Source: DATIJJ01 sp035478795 (GTDB taxonomy: Bacteria > Pseudomonadota > Gammaproteobacteria > DSM-16500). From it: DNA of 35,665 nucleotides. The position numbers and the translations under genes were made by a program. Below, one piece after another: positions 1-8,884 of the stretch. Below the pieces are notes generated by a model that saw nothing but the letters and a program-made list of their open reading frames with translations, had not been told where the DNA came from and ran no database searches. The stretch covers positions 1 through 35,665 of the forward strand of contig DATIJJ010000052.1 of assembly GCA_035478795.1 (NCBI GenBank), in the 5' to 3' direction. The first letter of the stretch is position 1. The number at the start of each line of letters is the position of its first letter.

Positions 1-1961
1 TGTAATTCTTCATGATTGTGCGTGTAAGCAGGGGATTCCTGCATCGTTCGACGATAAACAATTGTGATCCCACCCCACGCGCGAATGAGTTTGATGAAGT
101 CGGGTTTTTCATGATGACGTTTCGCGCGCAAGCGTTCATCACGCACGGCTTTGCCATGAACAAGACATTCCTCGAGCGCTTCTTTGGAAGCGGGATCGAG
201 TTCATTTAAAATCGCTTCATGACTGGATGTTTTCACCAGTGCTTCATGACGCGCGAGTATTTTTTCAACCTGTGTAATGTAATATGCCTGTGCTTCGGTT
301 GCTGTATCAACGCCTGTCAATCCACCGCCAATCACAACACCCGGTAATCGAATTTGTAATGCGGATAGGCTATTTTTTTTAGCGGCATTGCCTAACTGGA
401 GTGCCATCAAAAAATCATTCGCCTGACGCATGCCGGGCGCGAGACTCCCTGGAATATTAAGCGCTTTCGGCAAACCCGCACCGACTGCCACAACAAAATG
501 ATCAAAACCCATCTCGAATGCATCGTGGACGGTAATCGTGCCGCCAAATCGTGTGCTGCCAAAGACTTGAAAATAAGGCTTTCGCATCAAACTGATGTAA
601 ATGAGCTTCAGAAAATTTTTATCCCAACGAACGGTAATCCCATATTCAGCAACGCCACCAAATCCACTGATGAGACGTTCATCAAGCGATTCGATCATTT
701 CCTTAAATTGATAAATCGGTTGATTGATATATTTGTCGGGAAGCGGTTCGATTTTCAATCCATCAAATCCGACAACGGCAAACCCTTCCAGTAATAAATG
801 ATGGGCGAGCGTAAATCCGGCGGGTCCCATGCCTGCGATCATCACTTTCAAATTGTTGTACGGTTTCATCACCCATTGCTTTTGTCGCAATGGATTCCAA
901 CGGGTGAGTAAATCATAAATTTCAACGCCCCACGGTAAATCCAGCACATCGGTCAGGACACGTGTTTCAATTTCCGGAATATTGACCGGATCCTGTTTTT
1001 GGTAAATACAGGCTTTCATGCAATCGTTGCAAATGCGATGACCGGTTGCAGGGCACATGGGATTATCCACCATGACCATGGCGAGCGCGGCGAGCGTTCG
1101 ACCGTCGCGCTTCAGAAAATTCATTTCAGAAATTTTTTCTTCCAAAGGACAACCCGTCATGAGAAGATCCAGCGGATTTTTTTTGAAGCCGAGTTCAGGC
1201 TGGTTTTTTTTAACAGGGAATCCTTTCGAGCAAAAATCACCGTCATGATCGTGACAGTAAATGCAATAATTGACTTCATCCTGAACGGCGCGTGCATTCA
1301 TACGCTCATCAGTCAGCGTAAATCCATCGCGCAAACGAAAATCTGATATTTTTTCGCAATCAATCAGGTTGTCATAATCGATTCGCGCAGGCAATTTAAA
1401 ACTGACCCAGTTGTTGACAGCCTTTTTTCCATCGGATGACGTCAGGGCGCGCACGCACCAATGGGTTAATTGTTCAATTTCATTTTCGAACTTTTCAGGC
1501 TGATGGATATATTGATTGGCGAGAAGAGCGATGGCCAGCTCTCTATCTTTTGTTTTTAAAGGCGCATTTTCCAATTCTGCATCAAGCCAGTTATTCAGTT
1601 CAGCAAAAGAGGGCAATTCGTCAGCTTTCAGCAGATTTTTTTTCGCGCGCCGTAACACAAAAAATTTTTTGAAGGCAGAAACAGGATTATTCGACAGTGT
1701 TTTAGCTTCGGCGAACGAAATGGCTTCTTCAATATGAAACAGTTGAATCAGAAAAATTTCGAGCGCCTTTGCTGCTTCAATGAGTAAATCGCTTTGTTCG
1801 ATCGGAGTTAACAGGCTGGTTTCATTGCGATAAGCCAATAAGCGCTTGCATAAATTCGGATGGATGCCATCGAGAAACGTTTGGTCAAGGCGCTCTAAAC
1901 CCTCGCTTGTCAATAATTCGGCGAAGGTAAACCCGTTTAAATTCAATGCAGGATCAGACAT
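1..1961 (-). CDS. Partial GltD/DPD-like FAD-NAD(P) oxidoreductase with Cys-rich N-terminus
   Basis: The reading frame is open from an ATG at 1961 down to the window edge (about 653 codons, 3' end missing). Residues 1-220 are helical with no motif I recognise. Two cysteine groups follow: C233-x2-C236-x7-C244 with C271, and C303-x7-C311-x2-C314-x3-C318. This resembles the paired [4Fe-4S] region at the N-terminus of glutamate synthase small subunit (GltD) and dihydropyrimidine dehydrogenase. An FAD Rossmann motif (GMGPAG) starts near residue 377. A second Rossmann motif (VVIGGGLTGVDTATEA), probably for NAD(P)H, lies near 335-290 in window coordinates, followed by a charged helical insert. It is probably a cytoplasmic electron-transfer flavoprotein. 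The substrate cannot be told and there is no gltB neighbour. The gene diverges from htpG across 125 bp. The SD is weak, so the start is less certain than the family. Confidence 0.8.
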   Translation of the reverse strand, partial: MSDPALNLNGFTFAELLTSEGLERLDQTFLDGIHPNLCKRLLAYRNETSLLTPIEQSDLLIEAAKALEIFLIQLFHIEEAISFAEAKTLSNNPVSAFKKFFVLRRAKKNLLKADELPSFAELNNWLDAELENAPLKTKDRELAIALLANQYIHQPEKFENEIEQLTHWCVRALTSSDGKKAVNNWVSFKLPARIDYDNLIDCEKISDFRLRDGFTLTDERMNARAVQDEVNYCIYCHDHDGDFCSKGFPVKKNQPELGFKKNPLDLLMTGCPLEEKISEMNFLKRDGRTLAALAMVMVDNPMCPATGHRICNDCMKACIYQKQDPVNIPEIETRVLTDVLDLPWGVEIYDLLTRWNPLRQKQWVMKPYNNLKVMIAGMGPAGFTLAHHLLLEGFAVVGFDGLKIEPLPDKYINQPIYQFKEMIESLDERLISGFGGVAEYGITVRWDKNFLKLIYISLMRKPYFQVFGSTRFGGTITVHDAFEMGFDHFVVAVGAGLPKALNIPGSLAPGMRQANDFLMALQLGNAAKKNSLSALQIRLPGVVIGGGLTGVDTATEAQAYYITQVEKILARHEALVKTSSHEAILNELDPASKEALEECLVHGKAVRDERLRAKRHHEKPDFIKLIRAWGGITIVYRRTMQESPAYTHNHEEL

Positions 1962-2017
1962 AATCAGTACTGTTTAAAATAATGGCAAATAATACCACAG
2001 ATTGGCATAAATTAACT

Positions 2018-2045
2018 TGAATTTTTTTGCCCCGGGTTGTATATA
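2018..2045 (+). promoter_or_regulatory. Putative sigma70-type promoter of htpG
   Basis: TTGAAT (2018-2023) and TATATA (2040-2045) are separated by 16 bp and lie about 40 bp upstream of the htpG ATG. A CTTGAA and a CCCC tract also occur here, but at 8 bp apart or less they do not fit the sigma32 heat-shock layout. Confidence 0.45.
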
Positions 2046-2086
2046 CCTCTGTTAATAAAATAACCGGATGATCAGGAGAATCAAGT

Positions 2087-4015
2087 ATGTCCGTCCACCC
2101 GCAACAGGAAACACTGGGCTTTCAAACCGAAGTGAAACAATTGCTGCATCTGGTGATTCATTCACTTTACAGCAACAAGGAAATTTTTCTGCGCGAGCTC
2201 ATTTCGAATGCATCGGATGCAGCAGATAAATTACGGTTTGAGGCATTGTCCGATGCGGCCTTATATGAAAATGATGCGGAATTAAAAGTCTTCGTGACAT
2301 TTGATGAGAAGGCGCGCACGGTCACGATTCAGGATAATGGCATTGGCATGGCGCGTGATGAAGTGATTGAAAATCTGGGCACGATTGCCAAATCCGGCAC
2401 GAAAGACTTTCTCGCACAATTAACGGGTGACCAGAAAAAAGATGCGCACCTGATTGGGCAATTTGGCGTGGGATTTTATTCGGCATTTATTGTGGCGGAT
2501 AAAGTGACCGTCACCACGCGAAAGGCGGGGCTCACTGCAGAGCACGGTGTGCGCTGGGAATCGAGTGGCGCGGGAGATTATACGATTGCAAATGTTGAAA
2601 AAACAGCACGCGGTACCGAAATCACGCTGCATTTGAAAGAAGGGGAAGAAGATTTTCTGAATGCGTGGCGTTTACGTACTATTATCACAAAATATTCAGA
2701 TCATATTAATTTGCCTGTTTTAATGAAAAAAATTGCAGATGAAAAAACAAAAGCGGATGCGGTGGAATGGGAAACCGTCAATCGTGCCACCGCCTTGTGG
2801 ACCTTGCCAAAAAATACCATCACTGATGAGCAATACAAGGAATACTACAAACAAACGGCGCATGATTTTGAAGATCCTATGATGTGGATCCACAATCAGG
2901 TCGAAGGTGGCAATCTGGATTACATCAGTCTGCTTTATCTGCCAGCGCGTGCGCCACAGGATTTGTGGCAACGTGACCAGCAGCATGGGTTGAAATTATA
3001 TGTGCAGCGCGTTTTTATCATGGATCAGGTCGCACAATTTATTCCGAATTATTTGCGTTTTATCCACGGTATTGTCGACACCAATGCGTTGCCGTTAAAT
3101 ATATCACGTGAAATTTTACAGGATAATCCGGTGATTCCGCGTTTGCGTTCAGCGCTTGTCAAACGCATTCTTGATATGCTGGACAAGCTGGCAGAAGAGA
3201 CACCCGAAAAATATTTACAATTCTGGAAACAGTTTGGCAATGTGTTAAAAGAAGGTCCGGCGGAAGATTTTGCCAACCGGGATCGTGTTGCGAAATTATT
3301 GCGATTTTCCTCAACCCGAACGGATTCGCCCGAGCAAACCCTGTCGCTTGATGAGTATGTCAAACGGATGAAACCTTCACAAAAGAAAATTTATTACATC
3401 ACAGCCGATGGTTTTAACACGGCAAAATCGAGCCCGCATCTTGAAGTATTCCGTCAAAAAGAGATCGAAGTGATTTTATTATATGATCGTATCGATGAAT
3501 GGCTGGTGGGGCATCTCACTGAATTTGATGGTAAACCATTGCAATCCGTTGCGAAAGGCGATGTGTCGCTGGATGAAATGTCAGAAACAGAAAGCAAGGA
3601 TCAGAAAGAAGCGCAACAAAAAAAAGAAGAACAGTTCAAATCGGAATTTGACGATGTCATCAAACGTATCAAATCCACATTGGGCGATCAAATCAAGGAT
3701 GCGCGCCTGTCTCACCGGTTGACACAATCACCCGCGTGTCTTGTTTCCGATGACAATGAGATGGGTATCCAGTTGCAACGGTTGTTGAAAGCGGCAGGTC
3801 AGGATGTAGCAGACATCAAACCGATTTTTGAATTAAATCCCGAGCATCGTTTGGTGATGCGACTGAAAACAGAATCGGATGATGCGCGCTTTCAGGAACT
3901 GGTCACTATTTTATTTGACCAGGCGATTTTAGCCGAAGGCGGTCAATTAAAGGATCCGGCGGTTTTTGTGTCGCGGATCAATAAATTATTACTCGAAAGT
4001 ATTGCTGGAGACTGA
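2087..4015 (+). CDS. htpG: Molecular chaperone HtpG (Hsp90 family)
   Basis: This is a cytosolic ATP-dependent chaperone of 642 residues, close to the usual bacterial length. The N-terminal GHKL ATPase domain shows the helix with ELISNASDAADKLR (residues about 38-51), then DNGIGM and GQFGVGFYSAF, the ATP-binding and lid motifs. The middle domain contains PLNISREILQ, an Hsp90 signature. A charged K/E-rich segment near residue 510 precedes the C-terminal dimerisation domain. The start ATG follows AGGAG at 2074-2078 with good spacing. The alanine dehydrogenase gene begins 2 bp after the stop, so the two are almost certainly co-transcribed. No key residue appears to be missing. Confidence 0.97.
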   Translation: MSVHPQQETLGFQTEVKQLLHLVIHSLYSNKEIFLRELISNASDAADKLRFEALSDAALYENDAELKVFVTFDEKARTVTIQDNGIGMARDEVIENLGTIAKSGTKDFLAQLTGDQKKDAHLIGQFGVGFYSAFIVADKVTVTTRKAGLTAEHGVRWESSGAGDYTIANVEKTARGTEITLHLKEGEEDFLNAWRLRTIITKYSDHINLPVLMKKIADEKTKADAVEWETVNRATALWTLPKNTITDEQYKEYYKQTAHDFEDPMMWIHNQVEGGNLDYISLLYLPARAPQDLWQRDQQHGLKLYVQRVFIMDQVAQFIPNYLRFIHGIVDTNALPLNISREILQDNPVIPRLRSALVKRILDMLDKLAEETPEKYLQFWKQFGNVLKEGPAEDFANRDRVAKLLRFSSTRTDSPEQTLSLDEYVKRMKPSQKKIYYITADGFNTAKSSPHLEVFRQKEIEVILLYDRIDEWLVGHLTEFDGKPLQSVAKGDVSLDEMSETESKDQKEAQQKKEEQFKSEFDDVIKRIKSTLGDQIKDARLSHRLTQSPACLVSDDNEMGIQLQRLLKAAGQDVADIKPIFELNPEHRLVMRLKTESDDARFQELVTILFDQAILAEGGQLKDPAVFVSRINKLLLESIAGD

Positions 4016-4017
4016 TC

Positions 4018-5133
4018 ATGTTGATTGGCGTCCCGAAAGAAATCAAAAACAATGAATACCGTGTGGGTCTTGTGCCTGCCAGTGTGCGTGAATTGACAGC
4101 CAACGGTCATCAGGTGATGGTGCAGCATGGCGCCGGTTTTGGCATTGGTTTTGATGATGTGGTGTATGAGCAGGCGGGTGCAAGCATGCTGGAATCGGCT
4201 GCGGAAATTTATGAAACGGCAGACATGATTGTCAAAGTGAAGGAGCCGCAGCGGCAGGAATGTGAAATGCTGCGTCCGGATCAAATGCTGTTTGCCTATT
4301 TGCATCTGGCACCCGATCCCGAACAGGCGCGCCTGTTGCAGGCATCCGGCTGTATTGCGATTGCGTATGAGACCGTCACCAATCGAACGGGTGGGTTGCC
4401 GTTGCTCGCTCCCATGAGTGAAGTCGCAGGACGCATGTCGATTCAGGCCGGTGCGACGTGTCTTGAAGTGACCAATGGTGGTAGCGGAATTTTACTGGGC
4501 GGCGTGCCGGGGGTTGCACCTGCCAAAGTGGTGATACTGGGTGGTGGTGTGTCGGGTACGAACGCGGTGCGCATTGCCGTTGGCATGGGTGCGAATGTCG
4601 TTGTGATTGATTGTTCGATCGAGCGATTGTATCAACTGGATTTACAATTTGGTTCAACGGTCACAACGATTTATTCGACAGCCAATTCCATCGAGCATCA
4701 TGTCGCGCGCGCGGATCTGGTGATAGGAGCGGTACTGGTGCCTGGCAGTTCGGCGCCTAAACTTGTCACAAAAGAAATGGTTAAAAAAATGCGTCCCGGC
4801 TCGGTTGTCGTTGATATTTCCATCGATCAGGGTGGCTGTTTTGAAACGAGTCGTCCGACGACGCATCAAAATCCGACGTATGTGGTCGAGGGCGTGGTGC
4901 ATTATTGCGTGACGAATATGCCAGGCGCGGTCCCACGCACGTCGACTTTTGCATTGAATAATGTCACGTTGCCATTCGTGCGCTCACTTGCCAATAACGG
5001 CTATAAAAAAGCCATGCAGCTCGATCCGCATTTATTAAATGGATTGAATATTTGCAAGGGAAAAATAACCTGTCAGGCCGTTGCAACAGCGCTCAAACAG
5101 GAATACACACCGGCTGAAAAAATGATTGCATAA
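4018..5133 (+). CDS. ald: Alanine dehydrogenase
   Basis: This enzyme interconverts L-alanine and pyruvate plus ammonia with NAD+. The 371-residue length is typical. The N-terminus MLIGVPKEIKNNEYRVG carries the substrate-binding Arg, VKVKEPQ holds the catalytic Lys (about 75) and LHLAPD the catalytic His (about 96). The NAD Rossmann motif is VILGGGVSGTNAVRIAVGMG near residues 172-191, and the active-site Asp lies in DISIDQGGCFETSRPTTH. It starts 2 bp after htpG with GGAG upstream, and the aminopeptidase gene follows 9 bp after its stop. The order htpG-ald-lap suggests one transcript that joins protein turnover to use of released alanine. That functional link is inference. Confidence 0.96.
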   Translation: MLIGVPKEIKNNEYRVGLVPASVRELTANGHQVMVQHGAGFGIGFDDVVYEQAGASMLESAAEIYETADMIVKVKEPQRQECEMLRPDQMLFAYLHLAPDPEQARLLQASGCIAIAYETVTNRTGGLPLLAPMSEVAGRMSIQAGATCLEVTNGGSGILLGGVPGVAPAKVVILGGGVSGTNAVRIAVGMGANVVVIDCSIERLYQLDLQFGSTVTTIYSTANSIEHHVARADLVIGAVLVPGSSAPKLVTKEMVKKMRPGSVVVDISIDQGGCFETSRPTTHQNPTYVVEGVVHYCVTNMPGAVPRTSTFALNNVTLPFVRSLANNGYKKAMQLDPHLLNGLNICKGKITCQAVATALKQEYTPAEKMIA

Positions 5134-5142
5134 GGATTTTTG

Positions 5143-6486
5143 ATGAAAGCCATTCCGATTTTATTTTTCACGCTGGAAAATTTTTCGAGCTGGTTGAAAG
5201 AGCAAAATGATTTTATTAAACACTGGATCCATTCGATCGGGTTTGTAGCGGAACCCGGTTCCACTGTTTTATTGCCGGATAAAAACGGTAAATTAAGTCA
5301 GGTGCTCTGCGGTGTTTCGGATCTCCATCATTTCTGGAATGCGGGTCATTTGCCGGGACTTTTACCGGAAGGCGAATATGTGTTTAATCAGGATCATCTG
5401 AATGAAGAGGATCTTGCGATTGCGTGGGGGCTCGGCAGTTATCAGTTTACGCGTTACAAAAAAGCGTCTCGCTCCATGGCGACACTTTTTTTATCCAAAA
5501 AAAATCGCGAACGCGTTTCCAATATAATTGATTCGATGGGTTACGTGCGTGATTTGATTAATACGCCAACGGATGATATGGGGCCGTCTGAACTCGCAAA
5601 AGAGGCTGAAAAACTCGCGAAACAGTATGGTGCGACATTCAAACAAATGATCGGTGAGCAATTATTAAAAAATAATTTTCCCTGTATTTATACCGTTGGA
5701 CGTGCGAGTGATGATCTGCCTCGTTTGCTGGATTTACGTTGGGGAAATGTGAAACACCCGAAAATCACGCTCGTTGGAAAAGGCGTTTGTTTTGATACGG
5801 GTGGTCTTGATATCAAACCTTCTTCCAGCATGTTGCTCATGAAAAAAGATATGGCGGGTGCCGCGCACGTGCTCGGTCTTGCGCGCATGATCATGCAGGC
5901 TGATTTGCCGGTGAATTTACGTGTTTTGATTCCGGCGGTTGAAAATGCAATTTCAGGGAATGCGTATCGTCCGGGCGATGTGATCACAAGTCGCAAGGGA
6001 CTCACGATTGAAATTGGTAACACCGATGCGGAAGGGCGGCTTGTGTTGGCGGATGCATTGTGTGAGGCCGTCAGTGAAAAACCGGATTTGCTGATCGACA
6101 TCAGTACGTTAACGGGCGCGGCACGCATTGCGGTGGGAACGGATATTTCAGCGATGTTTTGTAATCAGGACACATTGGCCGATGCGGTGATGCAGTATGG
6201 CATGCAAACATCGGATCCGATCTGGCGATTGCCGTTATTTTCGGGATACCGTGAAGCGTTAAACAGTCCGATTGCCGATATCAATAATGCCGGAGCCGAT
6301 TCCTATGCAGGCGCGATTACCGCCGCTTTATTTCTAAAAGAATTTGTACCGGATGATATCCCCTGGTTGCATTTTGATATGATGGCGTGGAATTTAAAAT
6401 CCCGCCCCGGACGTCCGCAAGGTGGTGAAGCGATGGCGTTGCGTGCGTTGTTTGCCCTGATTGCCGAAAAATACCCGGCAAAATAA
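5143..6486 (+). CDS. Leucyl aminopeptidase family protein (peptidase M17)
   Basis: This is a cytosolic di-metal aminopeptidase that removes N-terminal residues from peptides. It has 447 residues, slightly shorter than PepA (about 500). The C-terminal catalytic domain has VGKGVCFDTGGLDIKPSSSM (metal and catalytic Lys region), a KKDMAGAA metal-binding segment, and NTDAEGRLVLADAL, the M17 signature with metal ligands and catalytic Arg. The N-terminal domain (residues 1-150) is diverged. I place the start at ATG 5143 because AAGGA at 5132-5136 is well spaced for it; an in-frame TTG one codon earlier is less likely. It is the last gene of the htpG-ald cluster and faces udk. It may be closer to the PepB or short LAP subgroup than to PepA, so no symbol is given. 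Confidence 0.92.
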   Translation: MKAIPILFFTLENFSSWLKEQNDFIKHWIHSIGFVAEPGSTVLLPDKNGKLSQVLCGVSDLHHFWNAGHLPGLLPEGEYVFNQDHLNEEDLAIAWGLGSYQFTRYKKASRSMATLFLSKKNRERVSNIIDSMGYVRDLINTPTDDMGPSELAKEAEKLAKQYGATFKQMIGEQLLKNNFPCIYTVGRASDDLPRLLDLRWGNVKHPKITLVGKGVCFDTGGLDIKPSSSMLLMKKDMAGAAHVLGLARMIMQADLPVNLRVLIPAVENAISGNAYRPGDVITSRKGLTIEIGNTDAEGRLVLADALCEAVSEKPDLLIDISTLTGAARIAVGTDISAMFCNQDTLADAVMQYGMQTSDPIWRLPLFSGYREALNSPIADINNAGADSYAGAITAALFLKEFVPDDIPWLHFDMMAWNLKSRPGRPQGGEAMALRALFALIAEKYPAK

Positions 6487-6528
6487 TCTCTCTGCACACG
6501 ACAAAATTTTTTGGCCCTGCTTACGTCG

Positions 6529-6549
6529 TCCCACGGCTTGTCCGTGGGA
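6529..6549. repeat. REP-like palindrome
   Basis: TCCCACGG (6529-6536) and CCGTGGGA (6542-6549) form a perfect 8-bp stem with a 5-nt loop. It lies in the convergent gap after the aminopeptidase gene. The surrounding order (CGTC, TCCC, GGGA, CCAG) resembles the outer part of the fold-back element at 25811-25912, so the two may belong to one repeat family. That relation is inference. Confidence 0.6.
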
Positions 6550-6574
6550 TCCAGGCATGCCGTAAAAACCCCTC

Positions 6575-6597
6575 AAATCGGCCAAAATCCGATTTTT
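6575..6597 (+). terminator. Intrinsic terminator after the aminopeptidase gene
   Basis: AAATCGG (6575-6581) pairs with CCGATTT (6589-6595) around a 7-nt loop and runs directly into a T tract (6593-6597). It sits 90 bp beyond the stop of the htpG-ald-aminopeptidase cluster. Confidence 0.65.
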
Positions 6598-6679
6598 CAT
6601 AACATATTGATTATACAGGGAAATTTATTTTTTCGGCCATTTCAGCTCGATGAGGATACGCATAACATATTGATTATAC
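6598..6679. repeat. Pair of identical 19-bp direct repeats
   Basis: CATAACATATTGATTATAC occurs at 6598-6616 and again at 6661-6679, 63 bp apart, in the convergent gap between the aminopeptidase gene and udk. Each copy is followed by a G run. Each contains a -10-like TTATAC, but no gene reads away on the plus strand, so any promoter role would be for an unannotated RNA. Confidence 0.75.
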
Positions 6680-6698
6680 TGGGGTTTTTTTAAATTCC

Positions 6699-7340
6699 TC
6701 AGTCGGCTGTTTCATGCCCATTCCCGAGCAGCTCTCGCATCTTCGCCTTGATCATATCGATCGCAATCCGGTTTTCGCCGCCCCTTGGCACGATAATATC
6801 CGCATACCGTTTGGACGGTTCGATAAATTGCAAATACATGGGTCGTACTGTTTCTTCATATTGTAAAATCACGGAATCCAGAGAACGCTTCCGTTCATTC
6901 ATGTCACGCTTCATGCGTCGAATGAGGCAAATGTCTAACGCGGTTTCCATGAAAATCCGGATATCCATCATTTCGCGAAGTTTCTTTTCAACAAACAGCA
7001 AAATGCCTTCCAGAACGATAATCGTATGCTGGCCAATCTGACGGGTTTTTTTATCACGCAGATGCATGGCGTGGTTGTAGGTGGGTACATCCACCGGCTG
7101 GCCTTTTCGTAATTGTTGCAAATGTTGATAAAGCAATTCATGGTCGAGGGAATTCGGATGGTCGTAATTGATTCGTTCACGTTCTTCGAAGGGAATATTG
7201 CTGTGATCCTTGTAATAGGAATCTTCTGAAATGACCACGACCTGGTCGGAACCCAGTTCATTCACGATGGTATTTGCAAGAAGGCTTTTTCCGGAGGCCG
7301 AAGCGCCTGCAATACCAATAATAATGGTTTTTTGTGTCAA
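6699..7340 (-). CDS. udk: Uridine kinase
   Basis: The enzyme phosphorylates uridine and cytidine in pyrimidine salvage. The P-loop GASASGKS is at residues 12-19, and SEDSYYKDHSNIPFEERERINYDHP and the later NHAMHLR and FVEKKLREMMD segments match the Udk fold. I choose the TTG start at 7340: it follows GAGGAGA by about 7 nt and gives 213 residues, equal to the E. coli enzyme. Longer readings upstream only run into smrB. The TTG overlaps the smrB stop as TTGA, so its translation is probably coupled to smrB. Confidence 0.93.
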   Translation of the reverse strand: MTQKTIIIGIAGASASGKSLLANTIVNELGSDQVVVISEDSYYKDHSNIPFEERERINYDHPNSLDHELLYQHLQQLRKGQPVDVPTYNHAMHLRDKKTRQIGQHTIIVLEGILLFVEKKLREMMDIRIFMETALDICLIRRMKRDMNERKRSLDSVILQYEETVRPMYLQFIEPSKRYADIIVPRGGENRIAIDMIKAKMRELLGNGHETAD

Positions 7341-7879
7341 CGTTCTCTCCTCAACAATACAATCAGGGCACCGCTTCCGCCCTGTTTTGGGATGGCGGAG
7401 CAAAAGGCAATCACCTGTTCGGTCTGACGCAGCCAGTTATTTAATTTATTTTTAAGAACCGGCAGCCTGCCATCCTTTCCTTTCCCGTGAATGATCAGAA
7501 TAGTTCTGATCTTATCGTGCTGGCATTGTAGCAGAAACCGGGCCAGCGATTCACGTGCTTCATCGATCGTTTTGCCATGTAAATCCAGATGAGCTTCGGC
7601 ATTATATTGACCCTGGCGCATTTTGCGAAGCACTTTTTGCTGGACGCCGGAGCGCGAAAACAGCAGAAAATCTTCGCTTTCGACCGGGTCCATGTGCTCA
7701 TTGTCTGAAAAGAAAACACCTTCATCGATTTGTTCTTTGATGACGGGTCGAACGCGGGGAGGGAGTGATTTTTTCGGGGATGGGATTTTGGTATGTGTCA
7801 GGGGCGAGACGCCTTTCATGGCGTCACGGAACAGTGTGGTTTCCTCATCGGACAAGGCCGGTTTTTTGGGTTTATTCAT
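7337..7879 (-). CDS. smrB: Smr-domain endonuclease, SmrB type
   Basis: This 180-residue protein has the size and layout of SmrB (YfcN), the ribosome-collision endonuclease. The N-terminal segment LSDEETTLFRDAM matches the conserved N-terminal hook, and a basic, Pro-containing linker follows. The Smr domain begins near residue 95 with LDLHG (98-102), then HGKGKDG (131-137) and GGSGALIVLL (168-177) at the end. SmrB is known to cleave mRNA between collided ribosomes. The start ATG at 7879 is chosen because it begins the homologous region; a longer in-frame reading to 8071 crosses the divergent promoter region and looks spurious. Its stop overlaps the udk start by 4 bp, and it diverges from hslO. 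Confidence 0.87.
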   Translation of the reverse strand: MNKPKKPALSDEETTLFRDAMKGVSPLTHTKIPSPKKSLPPRVRPVIKEQIDEGVFFSDNEHMDPVESEDFLLFSRSGVQQKVLRKMRQGQYNAEAHLDLHGKTIDEARESLARFLLQCQHDKIRTILIIHGKGKDGRLPVLKNKLNNWLRQTEQVIAFCSAIPKQGGSGALIVLLRRER

Positions 7880-7920
7880 TATTTTTTCAGGTCCTTTGCG
7901 TGTATCCGTCCATTTTAACA

Positions 7921-7950
7921 TTAACGCCATCCATTGCATTATGATAAAAT
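7921..7950 (+). promoter_or_regulatory. Possible hslO promoter
   Basis: TTAACG (7921-7926) and TAAAAT (7945-7950) are 18 bp apart, about 30 bp upstream of the hslO start, in the 100-bp divergent gap with smrB. Both hexamers are imperfect, so this is tentative. Confidence 0.35.
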
Positions 7951-7979
7951 GGCCGCCTTTTATGCGGATGGTAGTTGTG

Positions 7980-8873
7980 ATGACCGAAACCGATAGCCTG
8001 CAGTGTTTTATTTTTGAAAATCGATCTGTCCGGGGTGAGATGGTCCGATTGAACGAGAGTTTCAGGACCATTATGCAGCAGCATGCCTATCCACCTGTCA
8101 TTCAGCGCATATTGGGTGAAATGCTGCTGGCTGCAAGCCTTCTCGGTGCCAGCATTAAATTTCAGGGTCGGATCACCGTACAATTTCAGGGAAAAGGGCG
8201 AGCGCGCCTTTTGATTGCCCAATCCAGTGATCAACTGGAATTGCGCGGGTTTGCGGATTGTCAGCCGGATCTCACATGGGATGAATTGATTGCTGATTTA
8301 AAACAGGGGACGCTGGCTATCATGATGGATCCGGACAGAGAAGGGGGGCAGCGTTATCAGGGACTGGTCGAGTGGCAGGGCGATTCGCTTTCAGAGTCGC
8401 TTGAACATTATTTTAATCGTTCAGAACAATTGCCGACACGCATTAAACTGGCTGTGAATGATGAACGTGCGGCGGGTTTTTTATTGCAGGTCATGCCGCG
8501 AGAATCTGCTCGCTCAGGTCAGTTACAGGATCATCAGAATGAGTGGGAACATCTTTCTCACCTGACAGCGACGCTCTCGCCGGATGAATTGCTCACAGTG
8601 GACAATGCTACCTTGTTGCATCGTTTGTATGTGGAAGAGGATGTGCGATTGCTTCCCACGCGTCCGGTTGTGTTTCGTTGTAAATGTTCGCTGACGCGTA
8701 GTGAAAATACCTTGCGTCTTTTGACTGAACAGGAAATTGAGGAAGAATTGCGGGATAAACAATCGATTGTGGTGACGTGTGAATTTTGTAACAGGGAATA
8801 TGTATTTGATCGCGTGGATGTGGCGCGCATTTTTAAACGGGGACATTCCGATTCATCCGGTGGGATTCATTAG
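7980..8873 (+). CDS. hslO: Redox-regulated chaperone Hsp33
   Basis: This cytosolic holdase is switched on by oxidation. With the ATG at 7980 it has 297 residues (E. coli 292), and the N-terminus aligns with the family pattern FENRSVRGEMVRL. The C-terminal redox switch keeps all four zinc-binding cysteines: C234-x-C236 and C267-x2-C270. The frame is open far upstream (to 7623), but that part lies antisense to smrB and is not real. The SD is weak, and a GTG immediately before the ATG is an alternative start. The septation protein gene follows 11 bp later, so hslO-yciB-BolA probably form one operon. Confidence 0.94.
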   Translation: MTETDSLQCFIFENRSVRGEMVRLNESFRTIMQQHAYPPVIQRILGEMLLAASLLGASIKFQGRITVQFQGKGRARLLIAQSSDQLELRGFADCQPDLTWDELIADLKQGTLAIMMDPDREGGQRYQGLVEWQGDSLSESLEHYFNRSEQLPTRIKLAVNDERAAGFLLQVMPRESARSGQLQDHQNEWEHLSHLTATLSPDELLTVDNATLLHRLYVEEDVRLLPTRPVVFRCKCSLTRSENTLRLLTEQEIEEELRDKQSIVVTCEFCNREYVFDRVDVARIFKRGHSDSSGGIH

Positions 8874-8884
8874 GAAAACTGAAC

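Noticed and set aside
2016..2035. Sigma32 heat-shock promoter for htpG
   Set aside because: CTTGAA and CCCC are present, but the spacing is far shorter than the 13-15 bp needed.
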